Source: Echinicola rosea (GTDB taxonomy: Bacteria; Bacteroidota; Bacteroidia; Cytophagales; Cyclobacteriaceae). From it: DNA of 64,000 nt. The DNA lies in assembly GCF_005281475.1 (NCBI RefSeq), contig NZ_CP040106.1:5136001-5200000 (forward strand). Reading direction: 5' to 3'. Below are positions 28,140-36,375 of the stretch, piece by piece. Under the pieces are notes generated by a model. The model was not told where the DNA came from and searched no databases. It saw nothing but the letters and a program-made list of their open reading frames with translations. Both the position numbers and the translations under genes were made by a program. Position 1 is the first letter of the stretch. Each line of letters starts with the position of its first letter.

Positions 28140-28564
28140 TTTCTAATATTTTTCTTTTTTAAAAAAGGGAAATGCTGTGAAATCAATAATAGAATAAGCA
28201 AAGCGGATGTGACACTCACGATAAGGTACATGCCATATCCAATAGCAATTCCTACAGCAGCAGTGACCCAAATAGTAGCTGCGGTTGTCAAACCTGAAAT
28301 GAAATTTTTGGATCCATCTCTGAAAATAATACCCGCCCCCAGGAAGCCAATGCCTGAAACAATATTGGCAACAATTCGGGTCTGATCTGCAACTTCAATG
28401 TGGGAGTTGATAATTGTGACTAAAGCCGCACCCAGGCAAACGGCAGCATACGTTCTGATTCCTGCGGCATGCCCGTCAATTTCCCTGTCGAGTCCTATCA
28501 AAACACCAAGTACCAGGGCAACAAGTAGTCTGGGTATGAGCGTTATTTCAGTTTGAAAATCCAT
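28136..28564 (-). CDS. MgtC/SapB family membrane protein
   Basis: A 142-residue protein with four or five membrane segments and the family core: LVALVLGVLIGLDREIDGHAAGIRTYAAVCLGAALVTI, followed by IVANIVSGIGFLGAGIIFRDG and GLTTAATIWVTAAVGIAIGYG. In other bacteria MgtC is a virulence or magnesium-stress factor. In metal islands SapB-like proteins are presumed to affect divalent cation balance. It overlaps the ATPase gene by 4 bp, consistent with one transcript. Confidence 0.85.
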   Translation of the reverse strand: MDFQTEITLIPRLLVALVLGVLIGLDREIDGHAAGIRTYAAVCLGAALVTIINSHIEVADQTRIVANIVSGIGFLGAGIIFRDGSKNFISGLTTAATIWVTAAVGIAIGYGMYLIVSVTSALLILLLISQHFPFLKKKNIRK

Positions 28565-28579
28565 TGTTAATATTTTGTG

Positions 28580-29470
28580 TTATAAAACATAATAGTCTGT
28601 CGGTTTTTTCTTTTCAGGAACATCCGTTTCTCCAATCATTTGCTTGATGTTTATTTCTATCGTTTCCGCCAGGTCTGTCATGGGCGTGTCCAAAGGCTGG
28701 TTCTCAAAAGGATCCTGCATGAGAATGGAGGTTTTTTCGATGGCAATAAAAATGATCGGTATACCAATAGTCAGGCCTATTTCTACTGCCAGGTATTCAT
28801 CTGATAAGCCAAACGGTAGCATGGTAGCAAACACATAAATGATCAAATGGATCAACAGGCTGTGTGCTTTGGGGAAGACCGTGTTTTTTATGCGTTCGCA
28901 CTTGCCCATAGAATCACATAACTTGGCGATGGTGCTATCGATTTGCACCTGCTGAAAATCATTAACCATCTTTTTTTTCTTTGCCTTCAGTAAGGTTTCA
29001 GAATGTTCTGACAATAAAGCATTTGGAATATTAAAAGCTTCGGTCTTATTGGATTCTTTATATTTAATGACCCTGTGGGAAAAAGGTAGTTTTCTTAGTG
29101 ATTCCCCAAGCGCATAGCACCAAATGATCTGACGATTGGCCATTTCCGCAACCAGGGCTTCATAGCTATCGTTGCCTCTTTTAAAAAATGAAACACACTG
29201 CCGAACCAGTGTCCTGGAATCGTTTACAATAGCACCCCATATAATACGGGCTTCCCACCACCGCTCATAGGCTTGATTGGTTCGGAAACCCAACAGTAAG
29301 GCTACCGCAGTACCAAAAACAGCAGTGACGCCAATAGGAACCGAAATTTTGTCAAGAAATCCGTATTGATCGAAAATACCTACCACGACCGCATAGGAGG
29401 AGATAAGTACAATATCAACCTTAATGGTTTTGATAAAGTCAAGTATGGATATTCTTTTATTTAAGAGCAT
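28580..29470 (-). CDS. Bestrophin family ion channel protein
   Basis: A 296-residue protein with the bestrophin core: GTAVALLLGFRTNQAYERWWEARIIWGAIVNDSRTLVRQ near residues 53-92, and DPFENQPLDTPMTDLAETIEINIKQMIGE near the C-terminus. Four hydrophobic helices are visible. Bacterial bestrophins are pentameric channels, some sodium-selective. It lies 1 bp after the FTR1 fusion gene and 15 bp before the mgtC-like gene. Pairing with an iron permease and MgtC is common in these islands, but no function is proven. Confidence 0.85.
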   Translation of the reverse strand: MLLNKRISILDFIKTIKVDIVLISSYAVVVGIFDQYGFLDKISVPIGVTAVFGTAVALLLGFRTNQAYERWWEARIIWGAIVNDSRTLVRQCVSFFKRGNDSYEALVAEMANRQIIWCYALGESLRKLPFSHRVIKYKESNKTEAFNIPNALLSEHSETLLKAKKKKMVNDFQQVQIDSTIAKLCDSMGKCERIKNTVFPKAHSLLIHLIIYVFATMLPFGLSDEYLAVEIGLTIGIPIIFIAIEKTSILMQDPFENQPLDTPMTDLAETIEINIKQMIGETDVPEKKKPTDYYVL

Positions 29471-29471
29471 T

Positions 29472-31427
29472 TTAATTCAGTTTTGTTGATCTGATTTTGG
29501 TTTTATGGTTACTCCAAAAATAGAGCAACAGCATGAGCACCAGCAGCGCTACTTGTGCCGCTACTGTTTCAATAGTGGGATATATCCCCAGCAAATCTAC
29601 ACTCACCGATACAGGAAAACCGGTAACGGATAGCCAGCCGGCTTCCTGAATGGAATGAACGCCTTTACCGATCAGAATTAATGCCAGTAAGGTAATTGCC
29701 CAGGCCGAATAGCGAAACAACTGCCGAACAGGTATCTTCTTTGAATACCTTACAAACAGGACAGCAAACAGGGAGATCATTACAAAAGCAGCCAAAACCC
29801 CCAATCCAATAGATGATTGATGAGCCGGTTGTGTTTCCAGGCTGATAGCCTGTAAAAACAATATGGATTCAAAGGCCTCACGAAACACAACCATAAAGGA
29901 GAAAAAAGCAATACCAAACATCTTGTCTTTTTTTAGTTGCTTGCCTATTTTTTCTTCGATAAACTTTTTCCATTTTTTGGCATGTGAGTGGTCATGCAGC
30001 CAGAACCCAACGAAAGCCAGGACGATCACTGCCACCAGCGAGATCATTCCTTCCATGATCTCCCGGTTTTTACCACTTATACCAATCACCCAATCGGAGA
30101 AAAACCATCCGGCCACTCCTAACAGTATGGCGGTTATCCACCCTCCGTGCACCCAGGGTATAGCCTTTTTTAGTCCTGATGAACGAATGAGGGCCAGGAT
30201 GAGGGCCAGGATCAAAAATGCTTCCAGCCCCTCTCGCAACATAATGGAAGCTGACAGTGCGAAGGATAGCCAATAATTAAGTTTTTTGTCCTGCATGAGT
30301 TCCTCTGCCTGCCCCAGCATGGCAAGGCCATTGTCAATTTCCTTCTCAACTTGTGCTTTATCACCTTTATTTTCGATTACCTCACGAATCTTAAACATTT
30401 GCTGCTCCAGGCGGGCTGTAAAAGCAGGGGCATTGGCCTTTAGTCTTGCCTCCGAAGGCTCGATACCCTCCAGGTAAGCTGCCAGGGCATCTTCACGTGC
30501 AGAGGAGTAGCTGCCGGATGTATAATTTTGCAAGGCACTTTTTAAATAATTTCTTGCTTTATCAAGCGAATATTTTTGTGCATTATCCCCGGGAGATTGT
30601 GTTCTCAGTGCAGTTAACAACAGCTCTTTGTCAGCGCTATCATTATTGCTCAGCCGTTTGACCAATTCCACATCAGAGAGGGTAGCCACCTCCTCTAAAT
30701 TCACTGTATTGTTTGCCCGATCAAACTTCTGTTGCAGCTCGCTATTTTTGTCAGCTTGAGGTGTAAAGCGGAGGGCTTTTATATAAAATGCCAAATCCCA
30801 AATCTCTTTATCGGATAAGGTGGCAAAACTCTGCATGGCAGTGCCTTCCACACCCAGTTTTATAGTGTTATATGCCTGAAAGGACGAGATTTCCTGCATC
30901 AGGGTATCGTTGAGAAAATTGGTAGGAGCTGGTTTTAAGCCAGCTGCCAACTTACCGTCTCCCGCTCCATTCACTCCATGGCAGGAAGTACAATTCTGTA
31001 CATATAAGCTTTTTCCGTTTTTGAGATCAGGCCATATCAGGGGAGCCGTTTTAAGACCGGTAGTTTTGATAATATCTTGTCTGGTCTGCTGGGCTAAGTT
31101 ATAAATACTTTGATGCGGAGCTTTTTTTTCTATCTGCTTACCTAATTCTTTTAACTGCGACAGCATACGGAGTTTATCATCCTGTGGCAGCTTACTTTCT
31201 TCAATGAGTACATACACTTTGTCACTGAATTCCTGCATTTCTGCAAACTCGCCTTCGTCTATTACTTCGCCATTTTGCACTGCTGCGGTATAATCCCTTG
31301 AAATGTAGTCCAGCAAATGAATGCTAGTTCGCAGGTTGCTATCATCCTGGCTTGCCATTGCGTTGTATGGAAAAATGCAAAGCAGTACACCTACCGTAAA
31401 AATTGTATATAATGAGTTTCTTATCAT
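29472..31427 (-). CDS. Cytochrome c-FTR1 iron permease fusion
   Basis: A 651-residue protein. A signal peptide (residues 1-25) and a helical periplasmic domain lead to a c-type cytochrome with the heme motif CTSCHG (C146, C149, H150) and a distal Met candidate in EGTAMQSFATLSDKE. The C-terminal half is an FTR1/EfeU-type permease with REGLEAFLILALILALIRSSG and REAFESILFLQAIS, the two R-E-x-x-E iron-binding motifs. FTR1 takes up iron oxidised by a partner; here the cytochrome domain may supply the electron step. The gene follows the third P-type ATPase and precedes the bestrophin gene by 1 bp. The shared 88-bp segment covers its upstream region and start. Confidence 0.85.
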   Translation of the reverse strand: MIRNSLYTIFTVGVLLCIFPYNAMASQDDSNLRTSIHLLDYISRDYTAAVQNGEVIDEGEFAEMQEFSDKVYVLIEESKLPQDDKLRMLSQLKELGKQIEKKAPHQSIYNLAQQTRQDIIKTTGLKTAPLIWPDLKNGKSLYVQNCTSCHGVNGAGDGKLAAGLKPAPTNFLNDTLMQEISSFQAYNTIKLGVEGTAMQSFATLSDKEIWDLAFYIKALRFTPQADKNSELQQKFDRANNTVNLEEVATLSDVELVKRLSNNDSADKELLLTALRTQSPGDNAQKYSLDKARNYLKSALQNYTSGSYSSAREDALAAYLEGIEPSEARLKANAPAFTARLEQQMFKIREVIENKGDKAQVEKEIDNGLAMLGQAEELMQDKKLNYWLSFALSASIMLREGLEAFLILALILALIRSSGLKKAIPWVHGGWITAILLGVAGWFFSDWVIGISGKNREIMEGMISLVAVIVLAFVGFWLHDHSHAKKWKKFIEEKIGKQLKKDKMFGIAFFSFMVVFREAFESILFLQAISLETQPAHQSSIGLGVLAAFVMISLFAVLFVRYSKKIPVRQLFRYSAWAITLLALILIGKGVHSIQEAGWLSVTGFPVSVSVDLLGIYPTIETVAAQVALLVLMLLLYFWSNHKTKIRSTKLN

Positions 31428-31429
31428 TT

Positions 31430-31518
31430 CTATTTAGTCCTTTAAAACCTCTCTAATTACATTTAGCTATCTATTAAACACACTACAATTTGGTTTAAAA
31501 CTTCATTTTCTGGATTCT
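31430..31518. repeat. 88-bp segment repeated behind the first P-type ATPase gene (copy 2)
   Basis: Matches 17178-17265 with about five differences and one single-base length change. It spans the last codons of the ATPase gene at 31495-33429 and all of the intergenic space up to the FTR1 fusion start codon at 31427. See the first copy. Confidence 0.75.
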
Positions 31519-33429
31519 GATAGCATTCAAAATAGCCAGAAAGGCCACACCTACATCTGCAAACACAGCTTCCCACAAAGATGCTAACCCTATGGCTCCC
31601 AGGATCATCACTATTAATTTCACCCCGAAGGCCAGGGCAATATTCTGCCAGACTACATTACGTGTAGATCTACCTATTTTTATAGCCCTTGCAATTCTTG
31701 AAGGCTGATCTGTCTGGATGACCACATCGGCCGTTTCAATCGCCACATCACTTCCGAGCCCACCCATGGCTATCCCCACATCACTGACTGCCAAAACGGG
31801 TGCATCGTTGATCCCGTCACCCACAAAAGCAATGCTGGCTGATGGATCTTTCTTCATTTCCTCCACCTCATGAAGCTTATCTTCCGGTAACAGGCCGCCT
31901 TTGGCTTGTTCTAAGCCCAATTCGTTTCCAATTTTTTCGGTAATAGACGGCTTGTCGCCCGACAGCATAATGATTTTCTTAATGCCGGCATTATGCATTT
32001 GCCTTACAGCTTCTACCGCATCTTCTTTCAATTGGTCGGCAATGGTAACATAGCCGGAAAATTGATCATCAATGGTGATCATCACGATAGATTCAACGAT
32101 GGTATCTGTCTCCGATGGGACATCAATGCCATGAGCTGTCATTAATGCTTTATTGCCTACTAAAACAGTTTTATTATTAACCTTACCTTTTAATCCTTTT
32201 CCACCTATTTCGCTTACCTCAGAGGCTGTATGATTCTGCCCATTTAATTCATACTCCATAATGGCACGTGCAATCGGGTGGGTCGACTGCTCCTCCAGGG
32301 CCAACAGATAGGACATCATTTCATTTTCGGAAATACCTACCGGTCTGATCTCTTTGATCTTAAACACCCCTTTGGTAACGGTGCCTGTTTTATCCATAAC
32401 CACTGTATTTACTTTAGTTATGGCATCAAGAAATGAGGCTCCCTTAAACAGGATACCGTTTCTTGAGGCTGCACCTAATCCCCCGAAATAGCCCAGTGGA
32501 ATAGAAATTACCAGTGCACAAGGACAGGAGATTACCAGGAAGATAAGCGCTCTGTATAACCAATCCTGGAATACGTAATTATCTACAAAAAAGTAGGGGA
32601 GAACGGTGAGGCAGATGGCAAGAAATACCACGATAGGGGTATATACCCGGGCAAACTTTCTGATAAAAAGCTCCGTTTTTGATTTCCTTGCCGTGGCATT
32701 TTGTACCATATCCAATATCCGGGCAATGGAGCTGTCGTTAAATTCTTTGGTCGTTTCCAGTTCTATTACGCCTTCAAGGTTGATGCTTCCCGCAAAAACC
32801 TTATTTCCTTTATATATAGTGTCAGGTTTACTTTCCCCTGTTATGGCTGCCGTATTGACGCTGGCCTTTTCAGACAAAAGGATGCCGTCTAAAGGTATTT
32901 TTTCTCCTGTTCGCACCTGAACCTTTTCCCCGATATGCACCGTTTCCGGGTTTACCTCTACAAAATCATTGTCCCGATATACCAAAGCGATATTAGGCCG
33001 TACATCGAGTAAGGCCTTTATATTGCCTTTAGCCCGTTTCACCGCAGCATTTTGAAAGAGTTCACCTACCGCATAAAACAACATCACGGCTACACCTTCC
33101 GGGTATTCACCGATGGCAAACGCTCCTAATGTAGCAATGGACATCAGGAAGAATTCAGTGAAAAAATCACCTTTCCTGATGCTTTCCCAGCCTTCTTTGA
33201 TCACGGGAAAGCCCACAGGAGCATAGGCTAAACCGTACCATACAGGGCGAACCCACCCCTTAAAAAATGGTAGTAGATTAAAGTAGTCCAGTGAGATACC
33301 GACTATCAGCATTGCAAAACTTACTATTGCCGGAACATACGTTCCTAACTTCATTTTACTTTCAGAATTTCCGGTGGATACCTTCTTTTTATTAAGATCT
33401 CTCAGATTTATTTTTTTCTTTTTTGTCAT
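31495..33429 (-). CDS. P1B-type heavy-metal ATPase (Zn/Cd/Pb type)
   Basis: A 644-residue intact pump and paralogue of the broken gene at 17242-19200; the C-terminal sequence IRIQKMKF is identical. Motifs: TGES, ISCPCALVIS (CPC site), DKTGTVTKG, STHPIA and GDGINDAP. There is no CxxC-type HMA domain; the N-terminus is basic (MTKKKKINLRDLNKKK). Six to eight membrane segments fit the ZntA/CadA type. It exports divalent soft metals. It follows the Fur-like gene by 41 bp, which suggests metal control of the whole run from 33893 leftward. It could substitute for the inactivated paralogue. Confidence 0.9.
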   Translation of the reverse strand: MTKKKKINLRDLNKKKVSTGNSESKMKLGTYVPAIVSFAMLIVGISLDYFNLLPFFKGWVRPVWYGLAYAPVGFPVIKEGWESIRKGDFFTEFFLMSIATLGAFAIGEYPEGVAVMLFYAVGELFQNAAVKRAKGNIKALLDVRPNIALVYRDNDFVEVNPETVHIGEKVQVRTGEKIPLDGILLSEKASVNTAAITGESKPDTIYKGNKVFAGSINLEGVIELETTKEFNDSSIARILDMVQNATARKSKTELFIRKFARVYTPIVVFLAICLTVLPYFFVDNYVFQDWLYRALIFLVISCPCALVISIPLGYFGGLGAASRNGILFKGASFLDAITKVNTVVMDKTGTVTKGVFKIKEIRPVGISENEMMSYLLALEEQSTHPIARAIMEYELNGQNHTASEVSEIGGKGLKGKVNNKTVLVGNKALMTAHGIDVPSETDTIVESIVMITIDDQFSGYVTIADQLKEDAVEAVRQMHNAGIKKIIMLSGDKPSITEKIGNELGLEQAKGGLLPEDKLHEVEEMKKDPSASIAFVGDGINDAPVLAVSDVGIAMGGLGSDVAIETADVVIQTDQPSRIARAIKIGRSTRNVVWQNIALAFGVKLIVMILGAIGLASLWEAVFADVGVAFLAILNAIRIQKMKF

Positions 33430-33470
33430 AATGCAAACAGTTCAAAATGGTTTTGCTTCGAAGGATATTT

Positions 33471-33893
33471 TTAGCCACTGCATTGTGAACAAACACCCTT
33501 TACTACCAGGTTGGCTTCTTCTGCCTGATGGTTGGGTGGTAGGACAATTTCTGGTATTTTATAGCTGTACAGGCATTTGGTTTCCCCACATTTTCTGCAA
33601 TGAAAATGCAAGTGCAGATCTCTTTCTATTTCACATTTACAACCTGTTTCGCATAAAGCATACTTAGGCACTCCGGTACCATCATCAATGCTATGCACCA
33701 GTCCATTATCTTCAAAAGCTTTTAGCGTTCTGTAGATGGTAGTTCTATCAGATTTCACAAAGTCCCTGTATAGATCAGTAAGACTTACTGCTATTTCGTG
33801 ATCCAACAAGTACTCTAGCACAAGCAGTCGCATGGCCGTGGGTTTTATTTTATGTTGCAATAGGTTTTCTTCCAGTTCTTTTATAGTGCTCAT
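33471..33893 (-). CDS. Fur-family metalloregulator
   Basis: A 140-residue Fur/Zur-like repressor. The winged-helix half includes PTAMRLLVLEYLLDHEIAVSLTDLYRDF and SDRTTIYRTLKAFEDNGLVHSI. The metal half has HLHFHCRKCGETKCL and ends VKGVCSQCSG, giving two CxxC pairs for a structural zinc. The GCKCE cysteines add another possible site. It is first in the block of metal genes transcribed leftward and overlaps the upstream gene's stop by 4 bp. It probably represses the neighbouring ATPase and permease genes in response to Zn or Fe; the metal is not known. Confidence 0.85.
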   Translation of the reverse strand: MSTIKELEENLLQHKIKPTAMRLLVLEYLLDHEIAVSLTDLYRDFVKSDRTTIYRTLKAFEDNGLVHSIDDGTGVPKYALCETGCKCEIERDLHLHFHCRKCGETKCLYSYKIPEIVLPPNHQAEEANLVVKGVCSQCSG

Positions 33894-34441
33894 AGCTCAT
33901 TTTTTCTAAGTATTACCTGTGTAAACTGAATCTTTAGTGTTTTACCTATTTCCGGTAAAATTGATTTCAGGCCGATTTCGTTTGTGTCAACATCTCCGGT
34001 AGCGCTTAGCCTACAGGCTATGGCCTCACCTCCGTTAAAGTGTTTCAGGTTGCCTGAAAGAATTACCTCAAATGTTCTACTTCCCACTATGACTTTTAAA
34101 GGCCAGCTAAATGAAATAGGTAAATGCGGCTGGCTAATAAAATCCTCAGCGGGGATCATTCCGGTAAAGGATATCAAAGATTCTTCATCAGCAACATTGT
34201 TAATTTGTTCATTTAAATAACCGATACCAGTATTCATTGTTTTTATATTAAGTCTACCTGAAATTTCTTTGGTATTGTAATCTAACACAAGAAACAGCTT
34301 ATGGCTTTCTGCAATTATTTTTTCATCATCTATTTCGGCCACCATGACGATATGCCCCTCGGTAGTCCGGTAAAGGGATTGGCCAACAGCCAGCCATGTT
34401 GGACCAAAAAATAATAGCATAATAAATAATTTCTTCTCCAT
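33890..34441 (-). CDS. Secreted YceI-like protein
   Basis: A 183-residue protein with a signal peptide (MEKKLFIMLLFFGPTWLAVGQ) and a beta-rich mature part resembling YceI lipid-binding proteins (EIDDEKIIAESHKLFLVLDYNTKEISGRLNI, SFTGMIPAEDF, LSGNLKHFNGG). The mature domain is shorter and less conserved than typical YceI, so the match is tentative. It overlaps the Fur-family gene by 4 bp and lies 2 bp after the AlbA_2-like gene, implying one transcript. Probable periplasmic or outer-membrane-facing lipid or isoprenoid binding. Confidence 0.6.
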   Translation of the reverse strand: MEKKLFIMLLFFGPTWLAVGQSLYRTTEGHIVMVAEIDDEKIIAESHKLFLVLDYNTKEISGRLNIKTMNTGIGYLNEQINNVADEESLISFTGMIPAEDFISQPHLPISFSWPLKVIVGSRTFEVILSGNLKHFNGGEAIACRLSATGDVDTNEIGLKSILPEIGKTLKIQFTQVILRKNEL

Positions 34442-34443
34442 GG

Positions 34444-34932
34444 TTAACGACCATTTAAATTTTCTTCGATGTAATTGAGCGCTTCAGGTATATCAAGTTC
34501 ACGCGTACCATTTCCTGTACGGATATAAAAGTGTGAACGGTCGTCCTGATGCAGATAGACCGGAGAGTGCGCATGTTTAATCTCAAGATGACAGACATCA
34601 AGCCCTTCTATTTGGTAAAAAGAAACATCTACCAGAGAGCAATAATTTGTCCCTAATTTGGTGGAGATCAGTTGCATTATATACTGCTCAAAACCATCTC
34701 GTCCCGGTTTTTTCAAACAACGGTAGTTCTCGACCAAACCAAGTGGTTTACCCTCGTCATCAATACCAATAAAAAGATTCCCTCCCCGGGTGTTCATAAA
34801 CCCTGCAATTGTTTTTGCTACTACATCTTCCATTGCCTTATCCCTCCATCTGTTTTGTCCGGGAATAGAGTATGGAATTAAGAAAATCCAGAATATAAGG
34901 ATAAGCCACAGGATCCACCAAATCCAGTGCAT
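34444..34932 (-). CDS. Membrane-anchored AlbA_2 (Schlafen-like) domain protein
   Basis: A 162-residue protein. Residues 1-26 are a single strongly hydrophobic segment (MHWIWWILWLILIFWIFLIP). The rest is an AlbA_2 fold (PF04326 type): DVVAKTIAGFMNTRGGNLFIGIDDEGKPLGLV, then YCSLVDVSFYQIEGLDVCHLEIKHA and HFYIRTGNGTRELDIPEALNYI. AlbA_2 domains normally occur in large cytosolic ATP-binding regulators. A small, membrane-anchored, stand-alone version is unusual. It is encoded between the YceI-like and zinc-ribbon genes. Function unknown. Confidence 0.7.
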   Translation of the reverse strand: MHWIWWILWLILIFWIFLIPYSIPGQNRWRDKAMEDVVAKTIAGFMNTRGGNLFIGIDDEGKPLGLVENYRCLKKPGRDGFEQYIMQLISTKLGTNYCSLVDVSFYQIEGLDVCHLEIKHAHSPVYLHQDDRSHFYIRTGNGTRELDIPEALNYIEENLNGR

Positions 34933-34984
34933 TCCTCAGAAATACCAATCATACATCATAACTGTAGATTTTAGGGTTAAACAT

Positions 34985-35344
34985 TTATTTACATTTCGGA
35001 CACCAACTCCCCTGAACTACACTATCAGCAGTAGCCTGGAAACGATGACCGTTTTTACACTGCCACCTGAGTGTCGTTTTGGAGTTTATGTATTCCCTGG
35101 AAATACATTTACCTCCCTTTACTTTAGCCAGGGATTGCATCTTCTCTATTCCGTGTGGAACGTTGTTAGCACATACAGGACACCAGCTTTTTCTGATTTT
35201 CACACTAAAAGGGGTGGCCTGCCATTGATGACCTTTTGCACATTGCCACCACAATTTGGACTTGCTGTTGATATATAAATCTGATAAACAAAGTCCGCCA
35301 CGTTCCCTGGCTAATTGCTGCATTTCTTCAATAGGAGTTGACAT
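34985..35344 (-). CDS. Tandem zinc-ribbon protein (DUF4379-like)
   Basis: The 119-residue protein consists of two similar units, each with a CAKGHQWQATPFSV / CKNGHRFQATADSV core and a closing SWCPVC / SWCPKC pair, giving four Cys in each ribbon together with preceding residues (WWQCAKGH, LRWQCKNGH). This is the probable zinc-ribbon layout of PF14311 (DUF4379). These ribbons often sit with nucleases, but no catalytic domain is attached here. It begins 2 bp after the decayed P-II-like gene. Function unknown. Confidence 0.7.
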   Translation of the reverse strand: MSTPIEEMQQLARERGGLCLSDLYINSKSKLWWQCAKGHQWQATPFSVKIRKSWCPVCANNVPHGIEKMQSLAKVKGGKCISREYINSKTTLRWQCKNGHRFQATADSVVQGSWCPKCK

Positions 35345-35346
35345 AA

Positions 35347-35688
35347 CTACTTCATATCAAATCTTTTGATAGACTTTCCGGTCTTTATTCTGTAGGCATC
35401 CTCTATTTCAGAGATGTAAATAATGCCATCGCCCGGATCAGGCGTTTGGGCTTTTCCGCATATCAATTGCACGGCTTTTTCCATTTCTTAATTTTGGCAC
35501 ACAAGCTCCAGCTTTACTATCGGGCTATCGGTAAAATGAAAGTCCAGGGAAGGAGAAGCATCAGGGTCTTTATGAGCACCTGTTCCCTCACCTTTGGAGA
35601 CTGTAACGCTTTCAAATCCTGCATCTCGCAGAGATTCTACCACTACCTGCACTCTTTTCGGTTTTATAAATGCTTTTATTTCTTTCAT
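35347..35688 (-). pseudogene. P-II family (GlnB-like) signalling protein with in-frame TAA
   Basis: From the ATG at 35688 the frame reads MKEIKAFIKPKRVQVVVESLRDAGFESVTVSKGEG, the P-II N-terminus. Codon 67 (35488-35490) is TAA, where relatives encode an ordinary residue. The frame then continues with EMEKAVQLICGKAQTPDPGDGIIYISEIEDAYRIKTG to the stop at 35347. The total of 113 codons equals P-II length, and the T-loop region (residues 35-55) is present. P-II proteins sense nitrogen and ATP status; variants in metal islands may regulate CusA or similar transporters. The stop leaves a 66-residue fragment without the nucleotide-binding C-terminus. Confidence 0.75.
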
Positions 35689-35721
35689 CTTTTTTTCTGT
35701 TTTTTGGATTATTTAATTCTT

Positions 35722-36282
35722 AGTAAATAATCCTCGGGGCAAGCCCACGAGGCATTATTTGTCAATCGAATATTTTTAGTTGATAATTGGTCTTTAGTTT
35801 TTTGTATTCTTTTTCCAGCCCCTGACTCTTAACATAATTAGCTATCTTTTCCTCAGTTCCATGTTGGCCAACGGTATTGACAAAGTACCCTTTACCCCAA
35901 AATTCTCCGCCCCAAAGCTGCTTTTTCACCTCTGGGCATTGTTGAAATACCTCTCGGACTAGCAAACTCTTTATCGTTCTCACAATCTTAGTTTTACTAT
36001 AGGTGGGAACCGATTGTATAAGAAAGTGTACGTGGTCTGCATCTGTCCCGATTTCTAGAAACTTAATCTCATATCTTAATTCTATCTGTTCACAGGTCGA
36101 AATCAATACTTGATCCCCCCCCTTGCTGAACACTACACGTCTATATTTTGCTGCGCAAACTACATGATACAGCAAAACTGAAACATTATGACTCTTATGG
36201 ATTTACTTACTATCTTGGGACATCGAGTCACAAGATAGTAAAACGAGGCAAGCCTCGGGGAATTAGACCCTAAGAGATTAAA
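35722..36282 (-). mobile_element. IS200/IS605-family insertion sequence, copy 1
   Basis: A 561-bp element identical to the copy at 36980-37540, with no tnpB gene. Subterminal hairpins are visible: CCTCGGGGCAAGCCCACGAGG at the low-coordinate end and CGAGGCAAGCCTCG at the other, the DNA structures that TnpA recognises in single-stranded form. The ends, TTTACT on one side and TTTAATCTC on the other, were set by comparing the two copies. Confidence 0.85.
35762..36175 (-). CDS. tnpA: TnpA: IS200-type Y1 HUH transposase
   Basis: A 137-residue HUH transposase. The histidine motif is DADHVHFLIQS near residue 46 (HVH), and a catalytic Tyr lies in the C-terminal helix region (IANYVKSQGLEKEYKKL). LYHVVCAAKYRRVVF at the N-terminus is typical of the family. 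The gene is intact and matches the copy at 37020-37433 exactly, so it probably moved recently. It acts on single-stranded DNA hairpins at the element ends. Confidence 0.9.
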   Translation of the reverse strand: MLYHVVCAAKYRRVVFSKGGDQVLISTCEQIELRYEIKFLEIGTDADHVHFLIQSVPTYSKTKIVRTIKSLLVREVFQQCPEVKKQLWGGEFWGKGYFVNTVGQHGTEEKIANYVKSQGLEKEYKKLKTNYQLKIFD

Positions 36283-36322
36283 GAAAATAACTAGGGAGTA
36301 AGTTTAAATGCCTGCCCAGTCC

Positions 36323-36341
36323 TGATAAAAGGGCTTTATCA
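36323..36341. terminator. Small hairpin between IS200 copy 1 and the DUF6660-like gene
   Basis: TGATAAA and TTTATCA pair around a 5-nt loop. It lies about 35 bp after the stop of the small cysteine/histidine-rich gene (minus strand), where a terminator is expected, but no strong T-run follows. Confidence 0.4.
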
Positions 36342-36375
36342 AAAGGGCATATTTATCCTGTCAGTCAGAAAAGGA

